Of a stretch of 64,000 bases of DNA, positions 49,849 to 57,748 are shown piece by piece. The stretch spans positions 10,639-74,638 of the forward strand of contig SZPK01000019.1 of the NCBI GenBank assembly GCA_030263665.1, in the 5' to 3' direction. The notes beneath the pieces are model-generated. The model did not search any database, was not told the origin of the DNA, and worked only from the letters and a program-made list of their open reading frames with translations. Position numbers and translations under genes: made by a program. Within the stretch, counting starts at the first letter, position 1; each line of letters begins with the position of its first letter. This stretch comes from Villigracilis sp024434165 (GTDB taxonomy: Bacteria > Chloroflexota > Anaerolineae > Anaerolineales > Villigracilaceae).

Positions 49849-51249
49849 TTACGCTTTTGCCAGTTTCTCGGCGCGTTCGCGCACGTCTTCGATGGTGCCT
49901 GCCATCATAAAGGCTTGCTCGGGCAGGTCGTCGCATTTGCCGTCGAGGATTTCGCGGAAACCGCGCACGGTCTCTTTGATGGGCACGTAACGCCCACCGA
50001 TGCCGGTGAAGCGCTCCGCTACGAAGAACGGCTGGGAGAAGAAGCGTTCGATCTTGCGGGCGCGGGATACGACCAGTTTATCGTCTTCGGAGAGTTCGTC
50101 AATACCGAGGATGGCGATGATGTCCTGCAAGTCCTTGTAACGTTGGAGCACACGCTGCACTTCGCGCGCCGTCCGGTAGTGCTCTTCGCCCACGATGTTT
50201 GGATCAAGGATTCGGGAGGTCGAAGCGAGCGGGTCCACGGCGGGGTAGATGCCTTTTTCCACGATGGAGCGTTCGAGAGCGATGGTCGCATCCAGGTGGG
50301 TAAACGTCGCCACCGGCGCGGGGTCGGAGTAGTCATCCGCCGGCACGTACACCGCCTGCATCGAGGTGATGGAGCCGGTGCGGGTGGAGGTGATGCGCTC
50401 CTGGAGTTCGCCCATTTCGGTGGCGAGGGTGGGCTGGTATCCCACTGCGGAGGGCATACGACCGAGCAGCGCGGATACTTCGGAGCCGGACATGGAGAAA
50501 CGGAAGATGTTGTCAATGAAGAGCAGCACGTCCCTGCCCTGATCGCGGAAATATTCCGCCATCGAAAGCGCGGAAAGCGCCACGCGCAGGCGCACGCCTG
50601 AAGGTTCGTTCATCTGCCCGTACACCATGACCGTATCCTTCATAACGCCGGACTCGATCATTTCGCGGTACAGCTGCGTCCCCTCGCGGGTGCGTTCGCC
50701 CACGCCCGCAAACACGGAGTTGCCCTCGTGTTCGGTCGCCACCGAGCGGATGAGTTCCATGATGATGACGGTCTTGCCGGTGCCGGCGCCGCCGAAGATG
50801 CCGGTCTTGCCGCCCTTGGTGAAGGGGGCAATCAGGTCAATGACCTTCACGCCGGTCTCGAAGACTTCCACGCGGGTGGACTGTTCCTCGAAGGCGGGCG
50901 CGGGGCGGTGAATGGGATAGTGGAGCGAGGCGTTGACGTCGCCTTTTTTATCAATGGGATTGCCAAGCACGTTGAAGATGCGTCCGAGAGTCGCGGGTCC
51001 AACCGGGACCGAGATGGGCGCTCCGGTTGCCCGGGCAGCGACTCCACGCTGCAAGCCATCCGTGCTGTCCATCGCCACGGTGCGCACCCAGTTATCGCCG
51101 AGATGTTTCTGCACTTCCAGGACGAGCGGCGCCTGGTTTGCGCGCTCGACAACTATCGCTTCGAAGAGTTCGGGGATGCTGCCATCGGGAAATTCAACAT
51201 CCACCACGCCTCCCAGAATTTGTACGACACGGCCGTTTGCATTTGCCAT
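49849..51249 (-). CDS. atpD: F1 ATP synthase beta subunit (catalytic)
   Basis: The 466-residue catalytic subunit has the P-loop GGAGTGKTV, the catalytic Glu in VGERTREG, and DELSEDDK (the DELSEED-type lever) near residue 395. It forms the nucleotide sites with alpha. The gene is 12 bases after atpG, closely coupled. Length is normal. Confidence 0.97.
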   Translation of the reverse strand: MANANGRVVQILGGVVDVEFPDGSIPELFEAIVVERANQAPLVLEVQKHLGDNWVRTVAMDSTDGLQRGVAARATGAPISVPVGPATLGRIFNVLGNPIDKKGDVNASLHYPIHRPAPAFEEQSTRVEVFETGVKVIDLIAPFTKGGKTGIFGGAGTGKTVIIMELIRSVATEHEGNSVFAGVGERTREGTQLYREMIESGVMKDTVMVYGQMNEPSGVRLRVALSALSMAEYFRDQGRDVLLFIDNIFRFSMSGSEVSALLGRMPSAVGYQPTLATEMGELQERITSTRTGSITSMQAVYVPADDYSDPAPVATFTHLDATIALERSIVEKGIYPAVDPLASTSRILDPNIVGEEHYRTAREVQRVLQRYKDLQDIIAILGIDELSEDDKLVVSRARKIERFFSQPFFVAERFTGIGGRYVPIKETVRGFREILDGKCDDLPEQAFMMAGTIEDVRERAEKLAKA

Positions 51250-51261
51250 GAGTTCCTCCAG

Positions 51262-52152
51262 TTATTTCGCGGCGAGCGCTTCCGCGCCGCCGACAATATC
51301 CAAAATATCGTTGGTGATCGTCTGTTGACGAACCTTGTTGTAAACCAGCTGCAGCGCGCCGACGAGTTCCTTCGCGTTGTCGGTGGCATTGCGCATGGCG
51401 ATCATGCGGGCGGCGTGTTCGCTCGCCTGTGATTCGAGAATCGCCTGATAGACCTGCAATGCGGTAAAACGCGGGATGATCTCATCCAGGATTTCGCGCT
51501 GGTCGGGTTCATATTCATACGCCGCGGCGGGACCGGCGGACTTGTGTTCGAAGTCCTCCACGCGCCCCTCCCCTCCCAGTTCGAGCGGGAGGAGTTTCTT
51601 GACCGTGGCGACCTGCCTGCCCATGTTGATAAAGTCCGTGTAAACAAGGAAGACCTCGTCCACGCCGCCCTGGTTGTATTCATCCACAGCCAGGCGCCCG
51701 ATGGCGGAAACATCCACAAAGGTCGGGGCGGCGGGCAGGTTGCTGAATTCTGCAATGACGTCCTTGCGGCGGCGGAAGAGCAAATCCCTGCCCTTGCGCC
51801 CGACCGCAATGTACTTGACGGGAACGGGGTACTGGTCGAATTTTTGAGCCGTAAAACGGATCACATTGGAGTTGTATGCGCCTGCCAGGCCGCGGTCGCC
51901 GGTGACGACCACCACCAGGGCATTCCTGACGTTGGAGCGCTTGACAAGCAGGGGGTGCAGGCTGTCGCGTCCCGGTTGTTCGGCGACGTGCTTCAACACC
52001 TGCCACGCCTTCGTCGCATACGAACGGGTCGCCATGACCGCATTGACCGCCTTGCGGACCTTGCTGGCACTGACCGTTTCCAAAGCGCGTGTGACCTGTG
52101 AAATGTTCTTTACGCTCTTGATTCGGAGCCGCATTTCACGAGCGGAAGCCAT
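51262..52152 (-). CDS. atpG: F1 ATP synthase gamma subunit
   Basis: The 296-residue rotor subunit has the N-terminal coiled-coil start RLRIKSVKNISQVTRALE, the KVRKAV region and the C-terminal TDNAKELVGALQLVYNKVRQ. The ribosome site AAAGGA lies in a repeat of GACTAAAGGACTAA words just upstream, so its translation signal has come from a repeat or was copied by one. The gene is separated from atpA by 94 bases of these words. Confidence 0.96.
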   Translation of the reverse strand: MASAREMRLRIKSVKNISQVTRALETVSASKVRKAVNAVMATRSYATKAWQVLKHVAEQPGRDSLHPLLVKRSNVRNALVVVVTGDRGLAGAYNSNVIRFTAQKFDQYPVPVKYIAVGRKGRDLLFRRRKDVIAEFSNLPAAPTFVDVSAIGRLAVDEYNQGGVDEVFLVYTDFINMGRQVATVKKLLPLELGGEGRVEDFEHKSAGPAAAYEYEPDQREILDEIIPRFTALQVYQAILESQASEHAARMIAMRNATDNAKELVGALQLVYNKVRQQTITNDILDIVGGAEALAAK

Positions 52153-52156
52153 AAGT

Positions 52157-52245
52157 TAGTCCTTTAGTCTCTTGGTTTGGTTAGTCTCTTAGTCATTCGT
52201 CTTGCAGCCCCTGGCTACTCGACCATGTGACTATATGACTATTTG
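52157..52245. repeat. GACTAA/TTAGTC word repeat between atpA and atpG
   Basis: Words of TTAGTC(T/C)CTTAGTC type on the left face GACTATATGACTATTTGACT on the right, so the gap can fold. It supplies the atpG ribosome site (AAAGGA on the minus strand). Confidence 0.7.
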
Positions 52246-52246
52246 A

Positions 52247-53905
52247 CTAAACAGCCCAGCCCGCGCGGAAACCATCCAGGGCTTTCATCAGGGCGGCGCG
52301 ATTCTCGTCGGTGATGGCTTTCTTCGCCACAATGTCCTTGCCAATTTCGGGGTGGGACGTTTCCATGTAACGAATCAAATCCGCCTGCCACTGCGCCATC
52401 TTTTCGAGCGGAACGCCGTCGGCGTAGCCGTTCGTTCCGGCGAAAATGACGATCACCTGGTTTTCCAGTTCCACCGGCTGGTATTGCGGCTGTTTGAGGA
52501 TTTCCTGCATCCGCTGACCGCGGCTCAACTGCTGCTGGGTGGACTTATCGAGGTCGGACGCCATCAGAGCGAAAGCCGCCAACTCGCGGTATGCCGCCAT
52601 GTCGAGGCGCAAGCGTCCTGCCACCTGCCGAATGGCTTTGGTCTGGGCATCGCCGCCCACACGGGAAACGGAAATACCCACGTTCACCGCCGGGCGGATA
52701 CCGGCATTGAACAGGTTGCCTTCGAGGTAGATTTGACCGTCGGTAATGGAAATCACGTTCGTGGGGATGTAAGCGGAGACGTCGCCGAGCAGGGTTTCGA
52801 TGATCGGCAGAGCCGTCAGTGAACCGCCCGTGCCTTTTACTTTTACGATCTTGTGACCGTCGCCCAGCGCCTTGGCGGCTTCTTCCGCCTCATGCTTTGA
52901 AAGCGGACCGGCGTACACCTTGCCGTCCACGCCGTCTTTGGGGTCGGCAAGTTCGGCGCTGTAATCCTTCTTCACAACCACATAATGATTGGCAAGGCGG
53001 GCGGCGCGCTCGAGCAGGCGCGAGTGCAGGTAGAACACATCGCCGGGATACGCTTCGCGTCCGGGCGGGCGGCGCAGAAGCAGGGAGACCTGGCGGTACG
53101 CCCACGCATGTTTGGAAAGGTCGTCGTAAATGATCAAGGCGTCGCGCCCGGTTTCCATGAACTCTTCGCCGATGGCGCAGCCCGCATACGGAGCGATATA
53201 CTGCAATGCCGCAGATTCGTCGGCGGAGGCGACCACGATGATGGTGTGTTCCATCGCGCCGTATTTTTCGAGGATGCCGAGCGTGCGGGCAATTGCGGCT
53301 TTCTTCTGACCGATCGCCACGTAGATGCAGATCAGGTCCTTGCCTTTCTGGTTGATGATCGTGTCAATCGCAATGGCGGTCTTGCCGGTCTGGCGGTCGC
53401 CGATGATCAACTCGCGCTGACCGCGCCCGATGGGAATCATCGTGTCAATGGATTTGATGCCGGTCTGCACGGGGGTATCCACGTCCTGGCGTTCCACCAC
53501 GCCCGGCGCAATGCGCTCGATGGGGCGGAACCCGGTCGTCGCAATGGGACCTTTGCCGTCAATCGGCTCGCCCAGGGCGTTGACCACGCGTCCGATCATG
53601 GCATCGCCCACCGGTACGGAAGCGATGCGCCCGGTCCCGCGCACGGTCATGCCTTCGACAATGCCCTCGTAGTTACCCATCACGATCACACCGACGTTGT
53701 CCTTCTCCAGGTTGAATGCGATGCCCATCACACCGTTGGCGAACTGCACGAGTTCCTGCGCGCGGATCTTGGCAAGCCCTTCCACGCGGGCGATGCCGTC
53801 GCCCGCTTCAACGACAACGCCAACATCGCTGACGCTGATCTCGGGCTTGAAGCTTTCTATCTGTTTCTGCAAATCGCTGGTGATTTGCTTGATCAAGTCT
53901 GACAT
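52247..53905 (-). CDS. atpA: F1 ATP synthase alpha subunit with internal insertion
   Basis: The 552-residue subunit has the P-loop GDRQTGKTAIA, VGISVSRVGGDAQTK and the C-terminal helical domain. A typical alpha is about 505 residues. The extra length is an insertion of about 47 residues between LLERAARLA and GTGGSLTALP, rich in Lys/Glu (KHEAEEAAKALGDGHKIVK). It is probably a lineage feature. Strong ribosome site GGAGG. No F0 or delta gene precedes it. Confidence 0.96.
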   Translation of the reverse strand: MSDLIKQITSDLQKQIESFKPEISVSDVGVVVEAGDGIARVEGLAKIRAQELVQFANGVMGIAFNLEKDNVGVIVMGNYEGIVEGMTVRGTGRIASVPVGDAMIGRVVNALGEPIDGKGPIATTGFRPIERIAPGVVERQDVDTPVQTGIKSIDTMIPIGRGQRELIIGDRQTGKTAIAIDTIINQKGKDLICIYVAIGQKKAAIARTLGILEKYGAMEHTIIVVASADESAALQYIAPYAGCAIGEEFMETGRDALIIYDDLSKHAWAYRQVSLLLRRPPGREAYPGDVFYLHSRLLERAARLANHYVVVKKDYSAELADPKDGVDGKVYAGPLSKHEAEEAAKALGDGHKIVKVKGTGGSLTALPIIETLLGDVSAYIPTNVISITDGQIYLEGNLFNAGIRPAVNVGISVSRVGGDAQTKAIRQVAGRLRLDMAAYRELAAFALMASDLDKSTQQQLSRGQRMQEILKQPQYQPVELENQVIVIFAGTNGYADGVPLEKMAQWQADLIRYMETSHPEIGKDIVAKKAITDENRAALMKALDGFRAGWAV

Positions 53906-53942
53906 TCGGTAGCCTCCACCAAAAATTCGTTTTACGTACAAG

Positions 53943-53969
53943 AACCCGGATAAGGGGCTTATCCGGGTT
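53943..53969 (-). promoter_or_regulatory. atpA leader hairpin
   Basis: A perfect 12-bp stem with AACCCGGATAAG arms lies in the atpA 5' leader, about 40 bases before its start. It could stabilise the mRNA or act as an attenuator; no T-run follows on the minus strand. Confidence 0.5.
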
Positions 53970-54018
53970 TATTTGTCGTGTCCCTTGTACCTTCGTGAGC
54001 AACAGCACAAGCGAGCCA

Positions 54019-54047
54019 ATGATACCTGAAAGGCGAATGATTGTCTA
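54019..54047 (-). promoter_or_regulatory. Promoter of the atpAGDC operon
   Basis: On the minus strand -35 TAGACA (54042-54047) and -10 TATCAT (54019-54024) are 17 bases apart. The start near 54012 gives a leader of about 107 bases. Confidence 0.6.
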
Positions 54048-54101
54048 GTTTCAATCGCCGCCCGCCTTAAAAATCCCCGCAGCCCTTGTCATTCACACAT
54101 C

Positions 54102-54190
54102 TTTGGGCAAAACAGGCAGCCTATCTGCAAGGCAGGGACGCCCTGTATCACAGACATTTTGCAAAAAATGGATGGGCGCCCCTGCCGCGG
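54102..54190 (+). repeat. Repeat family A, copy 2
   Basis: It starts TTTGGGCAAAACAGGCAG and ends CCCCTGCCGCGG. It sits next to family B copy 3 and inside a pair of 33-base direct repeats (54070-54102 and 54412-54444). Confidence 0.8.
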
Positions 54191-54204
54191 AAATGAGTTA
54201 TTAT

Positions 54205-54341
54205 CTTAACCCGAGTTGCTGCCTGGGTTTCAAGAGGCTTCCCTCACCCCAAACAAGGTTATATCTTCTGGGATGACTTCCCCCTCTCCCGATGGGAGAG
54301 GGCAGGGTGAGGGCTTTGGGCGGGGTGGCAACTTGAGTTAT
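54205..54341 (-). repeat. Repeat family B, copy 3 (inverted, internally deleted)
   Basis: This copy is inverted relative to copies 1 and 2. It lacks about 21-24 bases corresponding to CCAATAGATTTTCTAGG near one end, while the inverted ends (GAGTTGCTGCC / GGCAACTTGAGTT) remain. Confidence 0.8.
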
Positions 54342-54425
54342 CTTAGACTTCTTGTATAAACGCTCGCGCCGCAGTCCTCGGCGGCGGGGACGCCGCTTTG
54401 AGCAGGAAATAAATCCCTGCAGCCC
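54342..54425. other. Intergenic remainder, no gene seen
   Basis: This stretch holds a GGCGGC-rich segment and the second of the two 33-base direct repeats; no open frame of note. Confidence 0.4.
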
Positions 54426-54453
54426 TTGTCATCCATACATCTTATACTATACT
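54426..54453 (+). promoter_or_regulatory. Promoter of the ATP-grasp ligase gene
   Basis: -35 TTGTCA (54426-54431) and -10 TATACT (54448-54453) with 16-base spacing lie about 43 bases before the ATG at 54496. The -35 is in the right-hand direct repeat. Confidence 0.5.
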
Positions 54454-54495
54454 ACCGTCTGACAAATCCGATTTTCGGGAGAAAAACCAGAAAAG

Positions 54496-55626
54496 ATGAC
54501 CATTTCTCACGCCGACCCTCCTCCCCAACACCGGCTGAAACGCTACTGGAAGGTGGCTGTCCTCGCAAACATCAAGGATGACAACCAGCCCAAACCAGAG
54601 GGGATTCCGCCAGACGCCTTTGCAGACTTCGACCACATCGAGACGGTGGACGCGCTTCGTGCCGCGATTGAAACGGACGGCCACGCCACAGTGTTCATCC
54701 ACGCGGATAGAGACCTGCCCTACGCTCTCAAAGAGGAAAAACCCGATATCTGCTTCAACATCGCCGAAGGTCTCGGCGGCGATGCGCGCGAGGCGCAGGT
54801 GCCCGCCCTGCTGGAAATGCTCGGCATCCCCTACACCGGCTCGCGCGTTCTCACCAACGGCATCTCGCTCGATAAAACCCTCACCAAACGCATCTGGCGC
54901 GACCGGCGGCTGCCCGTGGCGCCGTTTCAGGAATTTCAATTCGGCGACGAACCTCTGCGCCCGGAATTGAAGTTTCCGCTTTTCGTCAAGCCGGCGCGCG
55001 AAGGCACCGGCATGGGCGTGGACCCCAACGCCATCGTCAACAACGAAAAGGAACTGCGTGAGCGCGCGCAATACATTATCAACACCTACCAGCAGCCCGC
55101 GCTCGTGGAAACCTTCCTGCCGGGCCGGGAATTCACCGTCGGCATTTTGGGGCGCGCGGATTCAAAACTTTACTCCCGTCACCCCGAATGGTACGAGAAA
55201 GACGGCTTCCATCGCTTCCCCGTGCTGGAACTGGATACGAGTCGTTCCGTGACCCCCTGGGTGTACAGCAACGAAGCCAAGTCCAAGGAAGTCGGCGCAG
55301 ACGGAGTGCCCGGCTTTTTCTGCCCCGCCGAGATTGACCCGGAGATGGAAAAGAAACTCAAGCACCTGGCTCTGCGCGCGCATCAGATCCTGAACGCGCT
55401 GGATGTCTCCCGCACCGACATCCGTCTCGACGAGGAAGGCAACCCGCGCCTGATCGAGATCAACACCCTGCCCGGTCTCACCCCCGGCTACAGCGACCTG
55501 TGTCTGCAAGCCGAAGCGGAGGGAATCAGCCACACCGACCTGGTGCTGGAAATTCTCTACCTCGGCGCGAGCCGCTGGGGAATGGTCGAACCGCGCGAGT
55601 TCATACCGGAAGCGAAAAAGAAATAG
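54496..55626 (+). CDS. D-Ala-D-Ala-ligase-like ATP-grasp protein
   Basis: The 376-residue protein has the ATP-grasp layout of the Ddl family: FNIAEGLGGDAREAQVPALLE, FPLFVKPAREGTGMGV (ATP-binding Lys), and DIRLDEEGNPRLIEINTLPGLTPG (metal-binding Asp/Glu/Asn). It ligates a carboxylate to an amine through an acyl phosphate. Canonical Ddl makes D-Ala-D-Ala for the cell wall, but the sequence differs and no mur gene is near, so another peptide may be made. Confidence 0.86.
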   Translation: MTISHADPPPQHRLKRYWKVAVLANIKDDNQPKPEGIPPDAFADFDHIETVDALRAAIETDGHATVFIHADRDLPYALKEEKPDICFNIAEGLGGDAREAQVPALLEMLGIPYTGSRVLTNGISLDKTLTKRIWRDRRLPVAPFQEFQFGDEPLRPELKFPLFVKPAREGTGMGVDPNAIVNNEKELRERAQYIINTYQQPALVETFLPGREFTVGILGRADSKLYSRHPEWYEKDGFHRFPVLELDTSRSVTPWVYSNEAKSKEVGADGVPGFFCPAEIDPEMEKKLKHLALRAHQILNALDVSRTDIRLDEEGNPRLIEINTLPGLTPGYSDLCLQAEAEGISHTDLVLEILYLGASRWGMVEPREFIPEAKKK

Positions 55627-55666
55627 ACACGGCTCGCAATCTTGCAGGACAGGCGGCGGGTTGTGA

Positions 55667-55697
55667 GAAAATCCCTGCGCCGGAGACGGCGCAGGGA
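55667..55697 (-). terminator. Rho-independent terminator of the cytochrome operon
   Basis: An 11-bp stem TCCCTGCGCCG/CGGCGCAGGGA with a 4-base loop is followed on the minus strand by TTTTC. Confidence 0.85.
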
Positions 55698-55716
55698 GCA
55701 GCCTTGCGCTGTAATA

Positions 55717-57129
55717 CTAATCATCGTCGTCATCTCCGCCGTGCTCGCCTTCACCGCCTTCGTCCTCGAAGTTATTCCCTTCATGACAGGCGGTACACGT
55801 GGATTCATACACTGTTGAAGGGTGGCACTGCCGGCACGATGCGCCGCCGTGGAAGATGCCGCTGCCTTCTTCGTCAACACGCGGCTCAGGGTGGGAAAGA
55901 TTGAATTGGGCAGGCGACCAAGCCGCGCTGGAGTGACAGGCTTCGCAGTTCGCGCCAAACGCCCCGGCGTGAAACGAAGGGTCGCCGTGACAACCAGCGC
56001 AGCCGGTGGAAAGCCCCTCGAACGTCCCCAAACCATGACATTGCTCACATGCCGCGCCGGAGTGACCGCCCGTGAGCGGGAAGTTCGTGCGGTTGTGGTC
56101 GAAACTTGCGTTTTCCCAATCCGAAGGGTTGTGGCAGGCTTCGCATTGGGTTCCAAACCGCCCGCCGTGTTCGTCGTCTTCGCGGTGGCAGGAATAACAA
56201 TCGGCGGGCGTACCCTTGTAAACGTTGTTCACATGGCATTCTTCACAGGCGGCTTCGGTGTGTTCCCCCTCCAGTTTAAAGGCAGAAAGATTATGGTCAA
56301 AGTCGGCAGGCTCCCATGCCTGCGGCGAGTGACAGGCGGCGCAATCCGTCCCGTATGCGCCTGCGTGGGGGTCGTCTCCCTGGTGGCAGGAAAAACAATC
56401 CTGCGGGGCGGACTGCAGATCCGCAATGGCGCGCGCATTCAGGTGGCAGCTCGAGCAGGGCGCTACGGCATGAGCCCCGGCTAGTTGAAACGCAAAGGCG
56501 TTGTGATTGAAGTCTTCACCGTAGCGATCCACGCCGTCATGACAGGCGAGGCAATCCGCGCCGAACGTGAGGAGATGCAATTGGGCGTAGGCAATGTCCA
56601 TTTCGCGGTGACAGCTCTGGCACGAGTCCGAAGCGAACGTGGTCACATCCGTGCCGTGACAATCCGCGCAGTCAAACGGCTCGCGCGTGACTTTGAGCCG
56701 GTGCCCGTTCAGCGAGAATCCCAACGCCTCGTGCGGGAAGTCGTGTTCGCCCAAATCGGTGAGCGGCGCCGCCGAACCACGATGATCCTTGTGGCAATCG
56801 CGGCAGGCAAGCGATGGACTTTTCTGAACGATTGCGCCATGCAGTTCGGCAACGCTCAGCATCTGTTTGGCGATGTTCGTATGGCACGCCAGGCAGCGGT
56901 CTGCCATGGTCTCGCGTTCCCACGGCGCAGTGTGACAGGCTTTACACTCGCTGATTTGCGCGTGCGAATTGACCCCGCCGATGGATTCGCCGGGCTGGTC
57001 GTTCAACGCGCCCGAACTGAACATCTGTCCGCCGCTGGCAAATGCCACCCCCGCAAGGACAACAGCCGTGACGAAGGCGGCGAAGAATCCTGTGCCGGTG
57101 AGGCAGCCAAGACGATTCGTGTGGTTCAT
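55717..57129 (-). CDS. 17-haem c-type cytochrome
   Basis: The 470-residue protein starts with an N-terminal membrane/signal segment (about residues 9-31). It contains 17 CxxCH haem motifs, from CKACH near residue 63 to CTACH near 447. From about residue 250 the haem motifs come in repeated modules with a FDHN..F.L.G.H spacer, in which extra His can be axial ligands. The C-terminus is acidic (GGDDDDD). It should form a wire for electron transfer outside the membrane. It is the last gene of the ferredoxin, FAD oxidoreductase and cytochrome b-like unit. Confidence 0.94.
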   Translation of the reverse strand: MNHTNRLGCLTGTGFFAAFVTAVVLAGVAFASGGQMFSSGALNDQPGESIGGVNSHAQISECKACHTAPWERETMADRCLACHTNIAKQMLSVAELHGAIVQKSPSLACRDCHKDHRGSAAPLTDLGEHDFPHEALGFSLNGHRLKVTREPFDCADCHGTDVTTFASDSCQSCHREMDIAYAQLHLLTFGADCLACHDGVDRYGEDFNHNAFAFQLAGAHAVAPCSSCHLNARAIADLQSAPQDCFSCHQGDDPHAGAYGTDCAACHSPQAWEPADFDHNLSAFKLEGEHTEAACEECHVNNVYKGTPADCYSCHREDDEHGGRFGTQCEACHNPSDWENASFDHNRTNFPLTGGHSGAACEQCHGLGTFEGLSTGCAGCHGDPSFHAGAFGANCEACHSSAAWSPAQFNLSHPEPRVDEEGSGIFHGGASCRQCHPSTVYESTCTACHEGNNFEDEGGEGEHGGDDDDD

Positions 57130-57138
57130 GACCGCCTC

Positions 57139-57693
57139 CTATTTCAGGAACGTGGCGTAATACAGCGCGCCGCCCACATGCGCAAAAGCGGAAATGAACA
57201 GCGCAATGCCGATTGGGATGTGAATGGTATGCCACAGCGCCAGCAGCTGCCGGGCGCGTTTGAGCGCCTCCTGCGAAAGCGCGCCTTCGAGTTCAAGCCC
57301 ATCCAGCGTGCGCGGGATGCGGGTGAAGATGTACCGCCCGATAAACCCGCTGACGACGATGATGACCGTGAGCAGGGTGGCGGCGCCCGCCAGCCCGTTG
57401 AACTTCCACGAGGTGTGCAGGAGCACCATGAAGGGTCCCACCAAGCCCATGTAGATGTGGAATTTCAACCACGTGGACATGCGCCCCCACGCCGCGCCGC
57501 GACTCCTTTTGCGCAGGCTGTAAAGCGTTTCGGTCAGCAGCATCAGCACGAAACCGGCGATGCCAAGCGTGTGACCGAAGAATGCGCTTGCGGCGGGGAT
57601 CGCCTGCGTCCAAACGACCACGAAGCCGTATCCCGCCCCGATCAACACACACGTGCCAAATGCCAGCCATAGTTCGATGTTTCCACGAAGCAT
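57139..57693 (-). CDS. Membrane cytochrome b-like (b561/ferric-reductase type) protein
   Basis: The 184-residue protein has four to five hydrophobic helices with His residues in FFGHTLG, LKFHIYMG, VLLHTSW, LWHTIHIP and FAHVGG. They could ligate two haems b as in cytochrome b561-type proteins. It should pass electrons between a quinone or cytoplasmic donor and the multihaem cytochrome encoded 9 bases downstream. The ATG at 57693 has a GGGAGGG ribosome site; an upstream ATG at 57714 covers that site. Confidence 0.82.
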   Translation of the reverse strand: MLRGNIELWLAFGTCVLIGAGYGFVVVWTQAIPAASAFFGHTLGIAGFVLMLLTETLYSLRKRSRGAAWGRMSTWLKFHIYMGLVGPFMVLLHTSWKFNGLAGAATLLTVIIVVSGFIGRYIFTRIPRTLDGLELEGALSQEALKRARQLLALWHTIHIPIGIALFISAFAHVGGALYYATFLK

Positions 57694-57748
57694 CTTTCTG
57701 CCCTCCCAAGGCATGTAAAAATGAATTCCGCGTTACGCGGTAAGTAGT

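Noticed and set aside
53943..53972. Rho-independent terminator on the plus strand upstream of atpA
   Set aside because: The hairpin is good and a few T follow on the plus strand, but no plus-strand gene precedes it; it is more likely part of the atpA leader.
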